Source: Gamsiella multidivaricata (taxonomy: Eukaryota; Mortierellomycota; Mortierellomycetes; Mortierellales; Mortierellaceae). Taken from it: 64,000 nucleotides of DNA. The position numbers were made by a program, and so were the translations under genes. Shown here in pieces: positions 17,345 to 27,438 of this stretch; the stretch's first letter is position 1, and each line of letters opens with the position of its first letter. The DNA is taken from positions 434,001-498,000 of the forward strand of contig NW_026251710.1 in the NCBI RefSeq assembly GCF_025024155.1, written 5' to 3'. Under the pieces are notes generated by a model, which saw only the letters and a program-made list of their open reading frames with translations, did no database searches and had not been told where the DNA came from.

Positions 17345-20300
17345 CTATGGCTGCTCCGTCTGTTCCACTTGTGGCGATTCCTCCTGGCTGACCAATACTC
17401 CCTCGTCGTCGCTGCTTGTCTTGCTCAGCGATCCCTTTTTCTCGTCGAGGTTTTCAGCCGCCTTGTCCTGATCATCTCCCTGCGTAGTTTCGTTGGTATC
17501 AGTCTTGACAGCATCGCCAGTTTCGGTTTCATCTTCGTCTTCATCATCGTCCTCGATAAGGTCCTGCCAGTCGTCGACAACCTCATCCGTAAACTCCCCT
17601 CCCTTTATAACAACAAACTTTGTCAAGTCCTCCGCAGCCTGCGACTGACCCAGCTTCAGGGGGCCCCCTACAGAAGACGATTGAGACAGGTTCAGCCCAC
17701 TTGCCAAAGACCCAGAGATATTAGCTGTATGGGCAGGCGGAACAATTGTGGCGCTAGACGTACTGGCCTCCTCCTCCCATGCATCAGAACTCAACGTTCC
17801 AGCAGCCTCCTTGGCCTTTAAGATCCTCTCCTCTTCCGCCCTCTTCGCTGTCGCAATCCGCTCATCGTCATCCAGCAGTGCAAATGTGTTCTCGACCTTG
17901 GGAGGTGTTCTCGTAGCCCACTGGTTTCCATGGCTCGCATTAAAGAACCGCTTTGACTGTGATCCACTGCCGACGTTCGTATGACTGACGACCTCTCCTT
18001 CCTTGTTGACCCAGCAGAGCTCGACTCTCTCGCATAGGTTGCCCTTAGCTGCGGCAGACTTGATTCCGGTTCGAAGACGGACCAGCACTGCCTCCAACTC
18101 ATCCATTTGCATCGAGCCGGGGTGCGGCACAAGGACAGCATCATCATCGGTCAACCAACGAATACCGTACTTGATGTTCCCAAAGACCGGCGCCATCTGA
18201 GCTGCTAGTTCCGACCTCGTCAAGCCGAATGCTAGATCGTGCAAGTAAATGGCGTTCACAGGATCCTTGATCATCGGCTTGCGAAGCTGTTCAACAGCGG
18301 AGCTACTCGTCGAAGTGGCAGGGCGCTTCTGGCGACAAGCCTGAGAGACCAATAGATCCGGGACTGATGTGTTGAGCTGTCGGCGGACCGTGACACTACG
18401 ATACGGCTCCACGTCGACACTCTCGGATGTCACGTCGTAGTGAGCTGCGAGCTCGTGCACAAACTTGCGGCGATGTCCCTTCATCGGAGGGAAGTACAGG
18501 ATCGGCTTTGAGGTATCAGCGACCCATTCAGCGAGTTGCTTCTCGATTTTGAGTGTGAACTCCATATTAGCGGAGGCGTAGTCGAGAACATATGAATCAT
18601 AATCCGGGATACGGGGTTCACTACAGAGCATCAGTAAAGTGAACGTTAGCTGTTTGTTTTTTCAACGTGAAAAAAAGTAGAGCACATCAAGATGAATCGA
18701 CACTTACGGTGCAGAGACGCCTTCCTCGATCTCCAGAGCAAGAGCGACTCTCTTGTTACGTTCTGCGATCAAGCAGTAATCATTGCACTTGATGATTCGT
18801 AGCTTTCCATCCCATGGATTATCGGCTGTCGCGTTACAGGTAGACTCCATGGTCAAATGTCCGCACTTGCAGCTCGAAGGCACAGTGGTTTGACAGGGCT
18901 GATCTTCAGGGCAGGGTGTATTGCCATGGCAAGCGATGCCACACCGGTGACCGCAGCTCTTGCGGGGCTTGGGACACGCCTGGGTGCAGATATCCGAGGG
19001 TGGACTTATGCACTCGCCCGAATGGCATGATTTGATACACTTGTGCAGACCACACTCAAGTCCCTTACCACAGACCTTGCCACATGATGGATTGCTCTTG
19101 TAACATGGAACATTGGGCATCTTGGACTTTCGGCACATACACTGCTTCGCAACAAGCATGATACAGGGGGGACAAGGTTCACTGTCTGGATGACAGGGAT
19201 GGCTTGAGAATGACGTATGACCACAGGCGCGAGGTCGAGTGCAGGTGTGCCTGCACTTGGGGATGGAGGTTCCGCAGGGAATCGGAGGATACAACACAGT
19301 ACGACCACAGGCGCACGAAAGTTCATCAAACGACGCGTCTAGTCGAAATGAATTTAAACACAGTTGTTAGGACCGTTGACGTTGTTCCATAGAATGGACA
19401 AGCACATTTCATTTCAACTTACTCAAGCAAGGGTTGCAGTGTCCTTTGTGGCACAACATCTCGCAGGTATGAACTCCACACTGCAGCTTTTTGCCACAGA
19501 CCAATGGGCAGATGTGGGCTTCCAATACAACAGGGTCAATCTTCGTGCCCTTGCCCCTGTTCTTGGCGGGACAGCACCGATTTGTGCATTCGTGCTTTCC
19601 ACAAGTACGAAGGCCGCGGCAGAGGCGGTCGCAGGTTGGACGCTCGTCGCCATACATTCCCATGTCTGAACAAACTCGCTGGACTCGCGTTGATCCGCAG
19701 CGACAGTCGACGGTAACTGTCATCTTGCACGGCTGGCACTCTCCTAAATGGCACTTTTGCATGCATCGATGACCGCAGTTCAAGGTTTTTTTGCACAGGC
19801 CTCCACATACTGGAATCGGATCCGTGCAAGATGTTCGCAATTTACCCATGAGTAGCGTCTCGATGGTTTTGGATCCGCAGGGACAAGTCTTGACGACCTC
19901 GGGCCTGGCTGGGCATTGTCCCGGCTCTTCATCCAATGGATGGCAGGTCTTGGTGCATTCATGCTTACCACAGGCAAGAGGTCTAAAAGAGCAGATTTAG
20001 GGATATTAATAAAGGTCTTGATAGATAGATAGTCCTTAAAGAATAAAACCAATTCATGTCAGTGCAGCATACCTATGGCAGATCTCATGGCACTCGTAGA
20101 ATCCTATCCGCTCTTCGCCATCGACTAATGTCGTTCTGGGCTCCCCATCGCCACAGCGCGCCTGATGTTCATGCTTCCCGCAATAACATTTTTGTTCCTG
20201 TGTTTGGTCGCATGGTGGGCACAATCCAGCGTGGCAGACGGAAGAGCAGGTGTGCTTTCCACATCCGAGTAGCTCCCCACAGATTTGGTTACACGACTTT

Positions 20301-21868
20301 CCTGTCTGGAATGTGAAATCCGTGTCGGCACAGCGCAACTGGAAAGTTTCATTTCCACAGTGACAGGACTGAATGGGACCGAGGCCGCCGCAGGGAGGGC
20401 ATGGTCCAGGATGGCATGGGCTATAGTGACAGAAAGGAAAATGTATTATTGTTAAGTTGGATGGCATAATGAAGAAAACGCATAACTAACGACTTCATGA
20501 AATAACCGTGACACGTACATGTTGCATGGGTGAGGACAGTCTCTCGGACGTCCGCAGAGCTCACCGCAAGAGTGGGGAGTGAGGTATCGATTGAAGTCGG
20601 GGTTGCTGATTTTGCCACAGAAGCAGACGTATTCCTTAGGGATAGAAACCTGTGTGTTCTGACATCCTGGACACCTCCATCCTGTTCCGTTATTGTTCGG
20701 ATCTAATCAAAGAATATCCGCAGAAGCGACGTCAATTAGTATTCGGCACAGCGACAATCAGGAGACCTGGCGATCCGTGAAGACTGCAATCGATGTTCAT
20801 ACCTTCAGATGATTTCTTAGCCCAGGTAGAAAGACAATCGAGGTGGAACGCCGCAAAGCAGACCTGGCAGTTCCACACCTTGTGCGCAGGCCGAATGACA
20901 TCCCAGCACACCATGCAGTCGTATGTCGAGTTGCTGAGACCCGCAGTCAGCGCAGCCATTAGATCGCGATCTTCCTCGATTTTGTGCACAAATTTCCTTG
21001 GCTGAGCTCTTAGCGCATTCCTCTGCGCATTACGTTGAGACCCCGATGATTCTCCTGCCTGATCTGAGATGGGCATAGATGGAAAGGTGCGGCCACCAAG
21101 ATCGCCGGTTTTTCTGTTTCTTTGACGTCTGCTGTTATTACTGCTGTTGCTTCCAGGGACAGATGCGCGTGTTGAGGAGGAGCTCTCTGCTTGTCTATTC
21201 ACTCCATTAGCTCTGGATCGCCCATTATCACTCCTGTTGTTCTGCTGCAGTCTTGCCGACGATGTATTGGTCGCTTCCTTGCCTTTGCGACGTCCCTCAC
21301 GACTTGATGCTGTATTTTGTCCTGATCCCTGCACAGAATTTAATGCAGGCTCTGACCCGGCTGCTTCGACTTCCGTTGGTTCGACAGGGCGCTCCATGTT
21401 AATCTCTATATCATCATCATCATCATCGTCGATGCGCGCTCCACCTTCCACCAGTTGCTTGGGGGCATGTCCACGGTTGCGACGGCTTCTACTGCTGGTA
21501 CTGTTAACATTGTTGGTATTGTTGGTATTATTGGTATTATTGTTTCTATTGCCTCCCTTCTTGCCGTTTTCTGTAAGCTTGCTTGCTTCGCCTTTCAGGG
21601 AGTCGCGGCCGTTGTTGGATCCAGCCTTGCTTGGATCAGGGTTCCGTCTCCTCCTGTTGCGCGGATTGTTGTTCGATCCACCAGCCTGGAGGTTGGCGGT
21701 ATTGGCACTACTACCACTGGCACCCTCATTGGTGGCTGGGTGTGGGACATAGTCCTTGGCGTCCGGGTTCAGCTTGGCTGGCGTCCTTTTCGATCCATTG
21801 CCCTGACTTGAGCCAGTATTAGCGGCACCAGAGGGGTTACTGTTGCTGGGCCGTGGAGAGTCGCCCAT
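17345..21868 (-). CDS. FAP1: NFX1-type zinc finger / R3H protein (FAP1-like)
   Basis: Homologue of human NFX1, Drosophila shuttle craft and yeast Fap1, nuclear or cytoplasmic proteins with putative RING ubiquitin ligase, nucleic-acid binding and FKBP12 links. Six exons join in phase: 21868-20803, 20702-20519, 20420-20073, 19982-19423, 19338-18708 and 18620-17345, giving 1354 residues. A 300-residue Asn/Gly/Ser-rich N-terminus contains a near-perfect NNT tract (around 21500-21545) and a DDDDDD run. A RING/PHD-like finger follows at about 318-353 (CMVCWDVI ... [13 protein letters not shown]). About ten NFX1-type cysteine/histidine fingers come next ([33 protein letters not shown] and others). 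The R3H domain lies near 940-1010 (EKQLAEWV ... [13 protein letters not shown]), then a degenerate RRM-like segment and an acidic tail. Confidence 0.93.
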
Positions 21869-22666
21869 AAAGATCAGCGTGTGTGGTTCGGGGATGATAA
21901 AATCGATTGCGAGTGGAATGCTGATGTTGGTGAGGTAAATGAGTTAAGAGAGAAGGATCGCGAATCGAAACAAAAAGAAGCAAAGACCGACCACCTTGCC
22001 ACCAGTTCCGCAGGTCTGCGGCAGGCAGGTAGAGTTTGAGCCAAATCGGGTTACATTCTATAAGCCACCCGCAGTACAGGGACCTGGCTGGATGCCTCTA
22101 AAAGGGAATAATCGTTCCCAAAGACAGCTGTGAATGTCCGATTGGTTCCCAGGAAGGCTCCCTCAAGCCCATCGAAAAGTCGGTGACAAATGCACAGCAT
22201 TACCATGCTTGGCAAGTCGACCATAGTCACCGCTATTTCCACTTCATTCGTACACAGACAGGAAGGTTGCCGCGAGATCAATTACGCTGCTCCAGAAGAA
22301 CATATCGAAGCACTGGATAGTCTAGCTTAGCAGGAAACCGCAGTTGATGCAGCAACGACCCTTTTCCAGGAGAAGGCAGGCACTTGGTGCAGCTGAGCCC
22401 TGTCCATTCTGATAACAAGGATCCGCGTCAATTAAAATGGGCAAGTTGTCAAAGTCTCAATTGGAGAGGTTCGCTGTTGCACAGACGATTTGGCGATCCA
22501 GCGCTTCCATGCGACAGAGAAGTGACTGTTTCGATGGGTGAGGGGGTGGGCCCATGTTTTGTCTTGTGCATCTTCCGAAGACACAGGGCCGCCTTTCTTT
22601 GCATTACTCTCTGCGCACACTTGCCTACCACTTCCACTATTGATCCCTCAGCAATTCAAACACACC
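21869..22666. other. Intergenic region between FAP1 and HIG1 gene
   Basis: This divergent promoter region is about 800 bp long. No known gene is visible. Minus-strand frame 22281-22051 codes for 76 residues without recognisable motifs and is probably chance. CT-rich sequence at 22600-22660 precedes the HIG1 start and is the likely leader. Confidence 0.45.
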
Positions 22667-23126
22667 ATGTCTAGCAACCAGTACTACGATGAGGAGACCG
22701 AGACAGCCTTGGAGAAGGTCAAGCGCCTGTTCAAAGAGAACAAGGTCGTCTCTGCAGGCAAGACCCCCCCCCCTCCTTCTGGGAAAAAACGAAAAAACAA
22801 AAACCGAGCTGCAGAGCAAATACCCACGTGCTGCACTCACTAAAGACAGATTCACTATGCTAATCAACCGCTCTTGTCCTTTCTACTCATCATGTTGATC
22901 AGGTGTCGGACTGACTATCGCTGCATTCATCGGAGCCAGCTATGGTGTTAGGACAGGTCGCCGTGAGTTTGCGCAACACATGTTCCGGGCCCGTGTCGGT
23001 TTCCAGTTTTTCACCATCGCTGCGCTGCTGGGAGGAGGCATGTTCTATGACAAGAAGCGCAAGGAGGAGCGCCTGGCTCTCGAGCAGACCCGTATCGCAC
23101 TTGAGGACGAGCAGAAGAACGTCTAA
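22667..23126 (+). CDS. HIG1-domain mitochondrial protein (Rcf1/HIGD family)
   Basis: Small inner mitochondrial membrane protein of the hypoxia-induced HIG1 family, which stabilises respiratory supercomplexes in yeast (Rcf1) and animals. Two exons, 22667-22757 and 22903-23126, give 104 residues. Exon 1 ends FKENKVVSAG, the conserved entry to the first helix. The first hairpin helix is VGLTIAAFIGASYGV. The basic loop RTGRREFAQHMFRARVG leads to helix two, FQFFTIAALLGGGMFY, and a charged coiled tail. Joining requires a GC-AG intron (donor AG|GCAAGA at 22758, acceptor CAG at 22902). The nearest GT donor at 22745 would put the second exon out of frame. The intron contains a run of about nine C. Which HIG1 subtype it is cannot be told from sequence alone. 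Confidence 0.85.
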
Positions 23127-23450
23127 GCAGCAGAGGAAAAAAGAACGTTAGTTTTGGGAATGGCTGGATTTTCCGAGTCAACACGAGGATACAGCAAAAC
23201 TAACTAACGCCCGATCGCATCATAGGCGCACCACCGCATCCCATTGCAAAGATGAGAGAGCCTCGGACTAGTCGGGAATATAGTCGACCAACGTAGTTCT
23301 GTAATTTATCGCTGTATACATAAAAACAGGAGCGCAACAGTCGCTTCGTAACCGAAGTTGGAATTTTGTTCGATTGAAAATGGTTTCCGAAGATCACTCC
23401 CGGTCGGCGCAACGCTGGATCAAAGTTTAATAATGCAAATATGCCGATCA
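23127..23450. other. Convergent 3' region, HIG1 gene and COX10
   Basis: Both flanking genes end here. I see no gene or repeat. ATACATAAAAACAG at 23314 and TTTAATAATGC at 23425 could be 3' processing sequences. Confidence 0.45.
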
Positions 23451-24875
23451 TTACGTCCTCGCTACGCTTGTAGAACTACTCTCGTCCTCGTCCTCGTCCT
23501 CCTCGTCGTCGTCCACATACTCGTACTCATCGTCATCATCCTCAGCGCTGCTCAAACCAGCAACAGCACCTGAAGATGCCAACACACTGCTGTTGCCCTC
23601 CAACGCTCCCGGGGCATCATTATCCTTGGCCTTCTTGTGGAACATCATCAATCCGAGCACGACAGGGAGGTAGATCAGACTGCCAAAGAACAGCTGTCTC
23701 GCACTCTTGTCGTCCCTCTTACGCCAAAAGTTTATTGCTCCCGCCACCAGGACCGCATTCACGATGTTGCCGTCAATTGCGAACCACCAGCTTGTCATAT
23801 CCAAGTAGGGCACCAGCGTCACAAGCGGGATCAGTCCCAACGAATAGCGCAGACTTACACGCGCGTTCAGTTTCGGATCTGTCACAGCCATCATCCGATA
23901 TCCAGCCTTGGAGTAATCAGCGCGAAGGTTCCATGCCAACGAGTTAAAGTGGGGGAACTGCCAGGCGTACAGCAATCCTCCAAGAAGCCAGGCTTCTGCT
24001 GGTAGCGAATCGGTGCATGCTGCCCATCCCATCATAGGGGGGATCCCTCCGACAATGGCTCCGACCCACGTGTTGGCGATCGACATGCGCTTCATCGGTG
24101 TGTAGACGGCCGCATAAAGGACCAAATTCGCAGCTCCGAGGGCAGCTGTCAATGGGTTCACAGCTGCGGCCAAAAGACTCACTCCTGCAAGGCCTGTGAC
24201 TGAGGCGAAGCCCCATGCATGCAATGGCGAGATTCCCTTGCGGACCAAAATCCTGTTCCTTGTCCTTGACATCTGAGCATCATATGGTGGTTCCACGAAC
24301 TGATTGTAGGCATTTGCGGACGCAATGCAGAGGGCGGTTCCAGCAGTGAGAGACAGCAAAGTACCTAGGCTTGTCGCGTTTGTGGTCATGGCATATCCGC
24401 TCATGGTTGTCAGGGTCACCAGGGCTCCGAGACGCATCTTGGCCAGATCCATGTACATCGGGACTAGTCCTGCTAATGTTGGCTTCTTGATCTCTTTCCA
24501 GCGAATATCATAATCCTCAAATCCTGCTGGAGCTGCCGAAGGCGAGGGTGATGATGATGATGATATTGGTATGGTTGACCGGCTCGTGAAGAATCCTGCG
24601 CCTACATGGTCCTCATCCTCTCTGGTAAAGATGTTTTGTACACCTGTCGGAAGAACTGCTGCCGAGCTGGCTGGTGCTGAGGTTTTTGAACGAGTGAATA
24701 TGATCCGGGATCCTCTGAGAGCAGTTTTTGGAAAAGCATGAGTGGAAGCTAGGAGGTTGCTGCTCTGCAACCGGCCAAGCTTATGCGCACAGGTGCTTGA
24801 TAGCCGGGCTTGAACTCGACCGTATTCGGATCTGATCAGTTTGTGTCCGGAGATCACACGGTTCGCGGGCAGCAT
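23451..24875 (-). CDS. COX10: Protoheme IX farnesyltransferase, mitochondrial (COX10)
   Basis: UbiA-family prenyltransferase that converts haem B to haem O, the first step to haem A of cytochrome c oxidase, in the mitochondrial inner membrane. Intronless, 474 residues. A Ser/Arg-rich presequence precedes the core. Motifs are NAYNQFVEPPYDAQMSRTRN (first metal-diphosphate site), LYAAVYTPMKRMSIANTWVG (second site), IPPMMGW, and FPHFNSLAWNLRADY with AGYRMMAV. Around eight hydrophobic helices are visible. The far C-terminus is an unusual 40-residue acidic tail (poly-Asp/Glu with EYEYVDDD) ending SSSTSVART. It shares a 288-bp divergent promoter with the TAP42 gene. Identification is firm. The start could be one of two nearby methionines. 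Confidence 0.95.
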   Translation of the reverse strand: MLPANRVISGHKLIRSEYGRVQARLSSTCAHKLGRLQSSNLLASTHAFPKTALRGSRIIFTRSKTSAPASSAAVLPTGVQNIFTREDEDHVGAGFFTSRSTIPISSSSSPSPSAAPAGFEDYDIRWKEIKKPTLAGLVPMYMDLAKMRLGALVTLTTMSGYAMTTNATSLGTLLSLTAGTALCIASANAYNQFVEPPYDAQMSRTRNRILVRKGISPLHAWGFASVTGLAGVSLLAAAVNPLTAALGAANLVLYAAVYTPMKRMSIANTWVGAIVGGIPPMMGWAACTDSLPAEAWLLGGLLYAWQFPHFNSLAWNLRADYSKAGYRMMAVTDPKLNARVSLRYSLGLIPLVTLVPYLDMTSWWFAIDGNIVNAVLVAGAINFWRKRDDKSARQLFFGSLIYLPVVLGLMMFHKKAKDNDAPGALEGNSSVLASSGAVAGLSSAEDDDDEYEYVDDDEEDEDEDESSSTSVART

Positions 24876-25163
24876 CGTTGCTCTGTTCCGTCGTGTGTAC
24901 TGCTGTGAATGAAGTGGGAGCTCGCGTTTCGGAGTAGGTTTTTGGGCGAGAGTAGAGGGAAGAAAAGGAAGGTACTGTGAAGGGGAGGATGGGAGGACGA
25001 GTGCGGACAGCAGCGCGCTCTCCTCCCTCCGAACGACCTACGCCCATAAACACTACTTCCCCACCGCCATGTGCAAGCCACCAGTGCCATGAACAGCTTG
25101 CGCACTGCTCGTTTCTGCACTCATCCTCCCATTACCCACATACGCGCACATTCACCTCGACCC
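24876..25163. promoter_or_regulatory. Shared divergent promoter, COX10 / TAP42
   Basis: Only 288 bp separate the two start codons. The middle (24940-25030) carries GGAGGG/CCTCCC-rich sequence and no clear TATA box. Control of both genes from this segment is inferred from geometry alone. Confidence 0.5.
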
Positions 25164-26658
25164 ATGTCAGGAAACAACGACGCATCCTTGGCCCAGGTCT
25201 TCCAAAGGGCAGAGACCCTCTTCCTCGACCTCCAAAAGTCAACTCTCGCCTCAAACTCGGATGAGTTCCAGGTAAACGCATACCTCCCTTCAACTTGACA
25301 CAACCTGCGGATAACCCGTTTTTGGAATATCGACGATATTGTACACATAATGCTAGCTGACTGACAACCGGCTCTCATACTTTTTTGTTTCGAATCCTAT
25401 TTCTCTATTAATGTATAGACAAGAGTGAATGAGTCTATCAAGGGATTCGAGCGGTCCGCGAGCATGGTGCGCCAACTCAGCCTGTTTAGCGAAAACGAGT
25501 TCATGGAAGATATTAGCACTAAGGATCTCAGGTAATTGAACACGCTAACATGGATACATACCACGAACAAGTCGACTTCAATCAGCTGTGGATCGCTAAT
25601 CGACACATCTTTGTTATTCGCGCAGGTTCCTGCTAACTGAGTATTATCTGGGAGAGTTGTTCCTAAAGCGCGTCAGTCAGGATCGTCTCTCTGATCTGAC
25701 CATATCCAAGGTAAATCTGTTCACAGGGAGTCTAACTCTATGGTAATGAAACTATTTTGAATATATGGGCCTAACGATATTGCATGTTTAACTACAGGAA
25801 CATTTTGATCACTTTCTCCTTCAATGCGAGACGCACGACATTTTGACGGCACAGGACAAGAAATACATGGAACAAATCGCAACAGACGCTCCTCGCGACG
25901 CAGCAACACGGCGAGGGGAGAAGATTGCGCGCTTCAAGCGGGAGAAGGAGATGAGGAACCAGATCGAGGTGCGTCGTGATGGACAATCTGTTCCCACTTG
26001 TCGACCGTACTACATATCACCAACTTAGACATTCAGAGTCACTGACATCTTATGCATCCATCTTGAACAGGAATTTCACAAGGAACTGGGAACGACAAGT
26101 AGTGGATATGAAGGCGAACTTAGCTCTGAGATGGAGGACAAGTACCGAGACTTTGTCCTTCTTCATCTGCAGTACGCCATCTTTCAAACCATGGAGCAGT
26201 TAGTTGGAATTCAACAAGAGATCCCTATGCTCAAACAGATGCAGGAGCGCAAAGCTGCCGAGGGGTCGAATGACGGCAGGATCTCAAGTCGGTCAACGGA
26301 TGATGCAAGAGACGTTCGTGTGGATGACAGCCGCATCTGGAATGCTACTGGACCCTTGATGGATCCCACGGGCCGACCCCTGCGGCCGTTCGTGATCACG
26401 AACAAGCGGACAGAGATGATGAAGGGCGTCTTCCGGCCAGGACACAGTCTGCCAACCATGACAATCGAGGAATATTTGGACCAAGAGATAGAGCGGGGCA
26501 ACTTTTTATCTGGAGGTACAGAGGAACCAAAGAAGAAGGAGACGGATGATAACGATGAGGAGGCAGTAAATGCAGAGACCATCAAGGCGCGGAATTGGGA
26601 CGACTTTAAGGACGACAACCCAAAGGGGTGGGGTAACAAAGGTGGTCGTATTGGATAA
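25164..26658 (+). CDS. TAP42: TAP42/alpha4 family PP2A-binding protein
   Basis: Regulatory partner of PP2A-type phosphatase catalytic subunits, linking them to TOR signalling. Five exons join in phase: 25164-25271, 25419-25531, 25626-25710, 25798-25968 and 26071-26658, giving 354 residues. The N-terminal helical repeat region reads LAQVFQRAETLFLDL, then DLRFLLTEYYLGELFLKR, a family signature. DAATRRGEKIARFKREKEM is the highly conserved basic helix that contacts the phosphatase. The C-terminal part has PLRPFVIT, the region following RRPL/P in relatives, then TIEEYLDQEIERGNFL and the final ARNWDDFKDDNPKGWGN, also classic. An upstream in-frame ATG at 25071 exists, but MSGNNDASLAQVF matches the family start better. 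Confidence 0.95.
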
Positions 26659-27438
26659 GCGCCGAGCTGTTTGGGCAAATTACAAAAGTAAATAAAAAAA
26701 TCTTACTGTCCAGTACGAGTGAATCTTTAACCTCTAGTTTATACCTCACCACAGAGGATCCTTATATCCGCGTTAGAATACATGTTCGCCACTGTTCTCA
26801 CTTCCTGTAAGAACCTAGGCATCACTTTTTTTTGCTTCCATTGCGTAGCCATGGCCCATGGTTTTCAACCATGCATCATCGTGACCCATCATTTTACCTC
26901 TTCTCAAATATCCTACATATTCTATCGCACATGATGCCTAGTGCTTCCTTTCCTGACTTTATCTCACCGCCGTCCTACACCATCAATCTTTTATCATTAT
27001 CTTTGCAGACCAAGTCAGCATGGTTGATAGTTCATACGATCGGGTCTCTCCCACGGATGCTTCTCCAAACATCATTATATAATCAGCGGGTACTCTATCA
27101 GCTAAAGAGATGGCAATATTCGGAAGAAGATTGAATCACGGTCGCACAATTAAAAGTAAACGTGGCGCATGGATTCTTTCGTGAGGAGCGAGGATAAGTG
27201 ATATTCTCAATGGAGGCTGAGAACTCTTGAATTAAAAAAAAAAAAAAAAAAAAATGCTGTGCAGCTGTCGCGATACCCCTTGACGTGACTTGCATAAATG
27301 AAAAACAATACCATGGGAAATTTGATATCGGGACGAATGATTTTTTTTTAAATGTGAAAAATGTATTATGCATAACCGTTGTGTAGAAGTAGTATAAAAA
27401 GGACCCCCCCCCCCCCCCTTCCCCCAGCAAGTAGAATC
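26659..27438. other. Convergent 3' region, TAP42 and ferric reductase
   Basis: No gene is supported. It holds AATAAAAAAA at 26692 just after TAP42 (likely polyadenylation), an A run at 27234-27254, a T run near 27342 and a 15-base C run at 27404-27418 next to the ferric reductase stop. Confidence 0.5.

Noticed and set aside
21147..21752. 201-residue plus-strand frame rich in Leu
   Set aside because: It lies antisense to the first exon of the NFX1-type gene. The Leu/Pro content mirrors Asn/Ser/Arg codons of the real protein.
22051..22281. 76-residue minus-strand frame between FAP1 and HIG1 gene
   Set aside because: No motif, no splice or promoter context, and length within chance.
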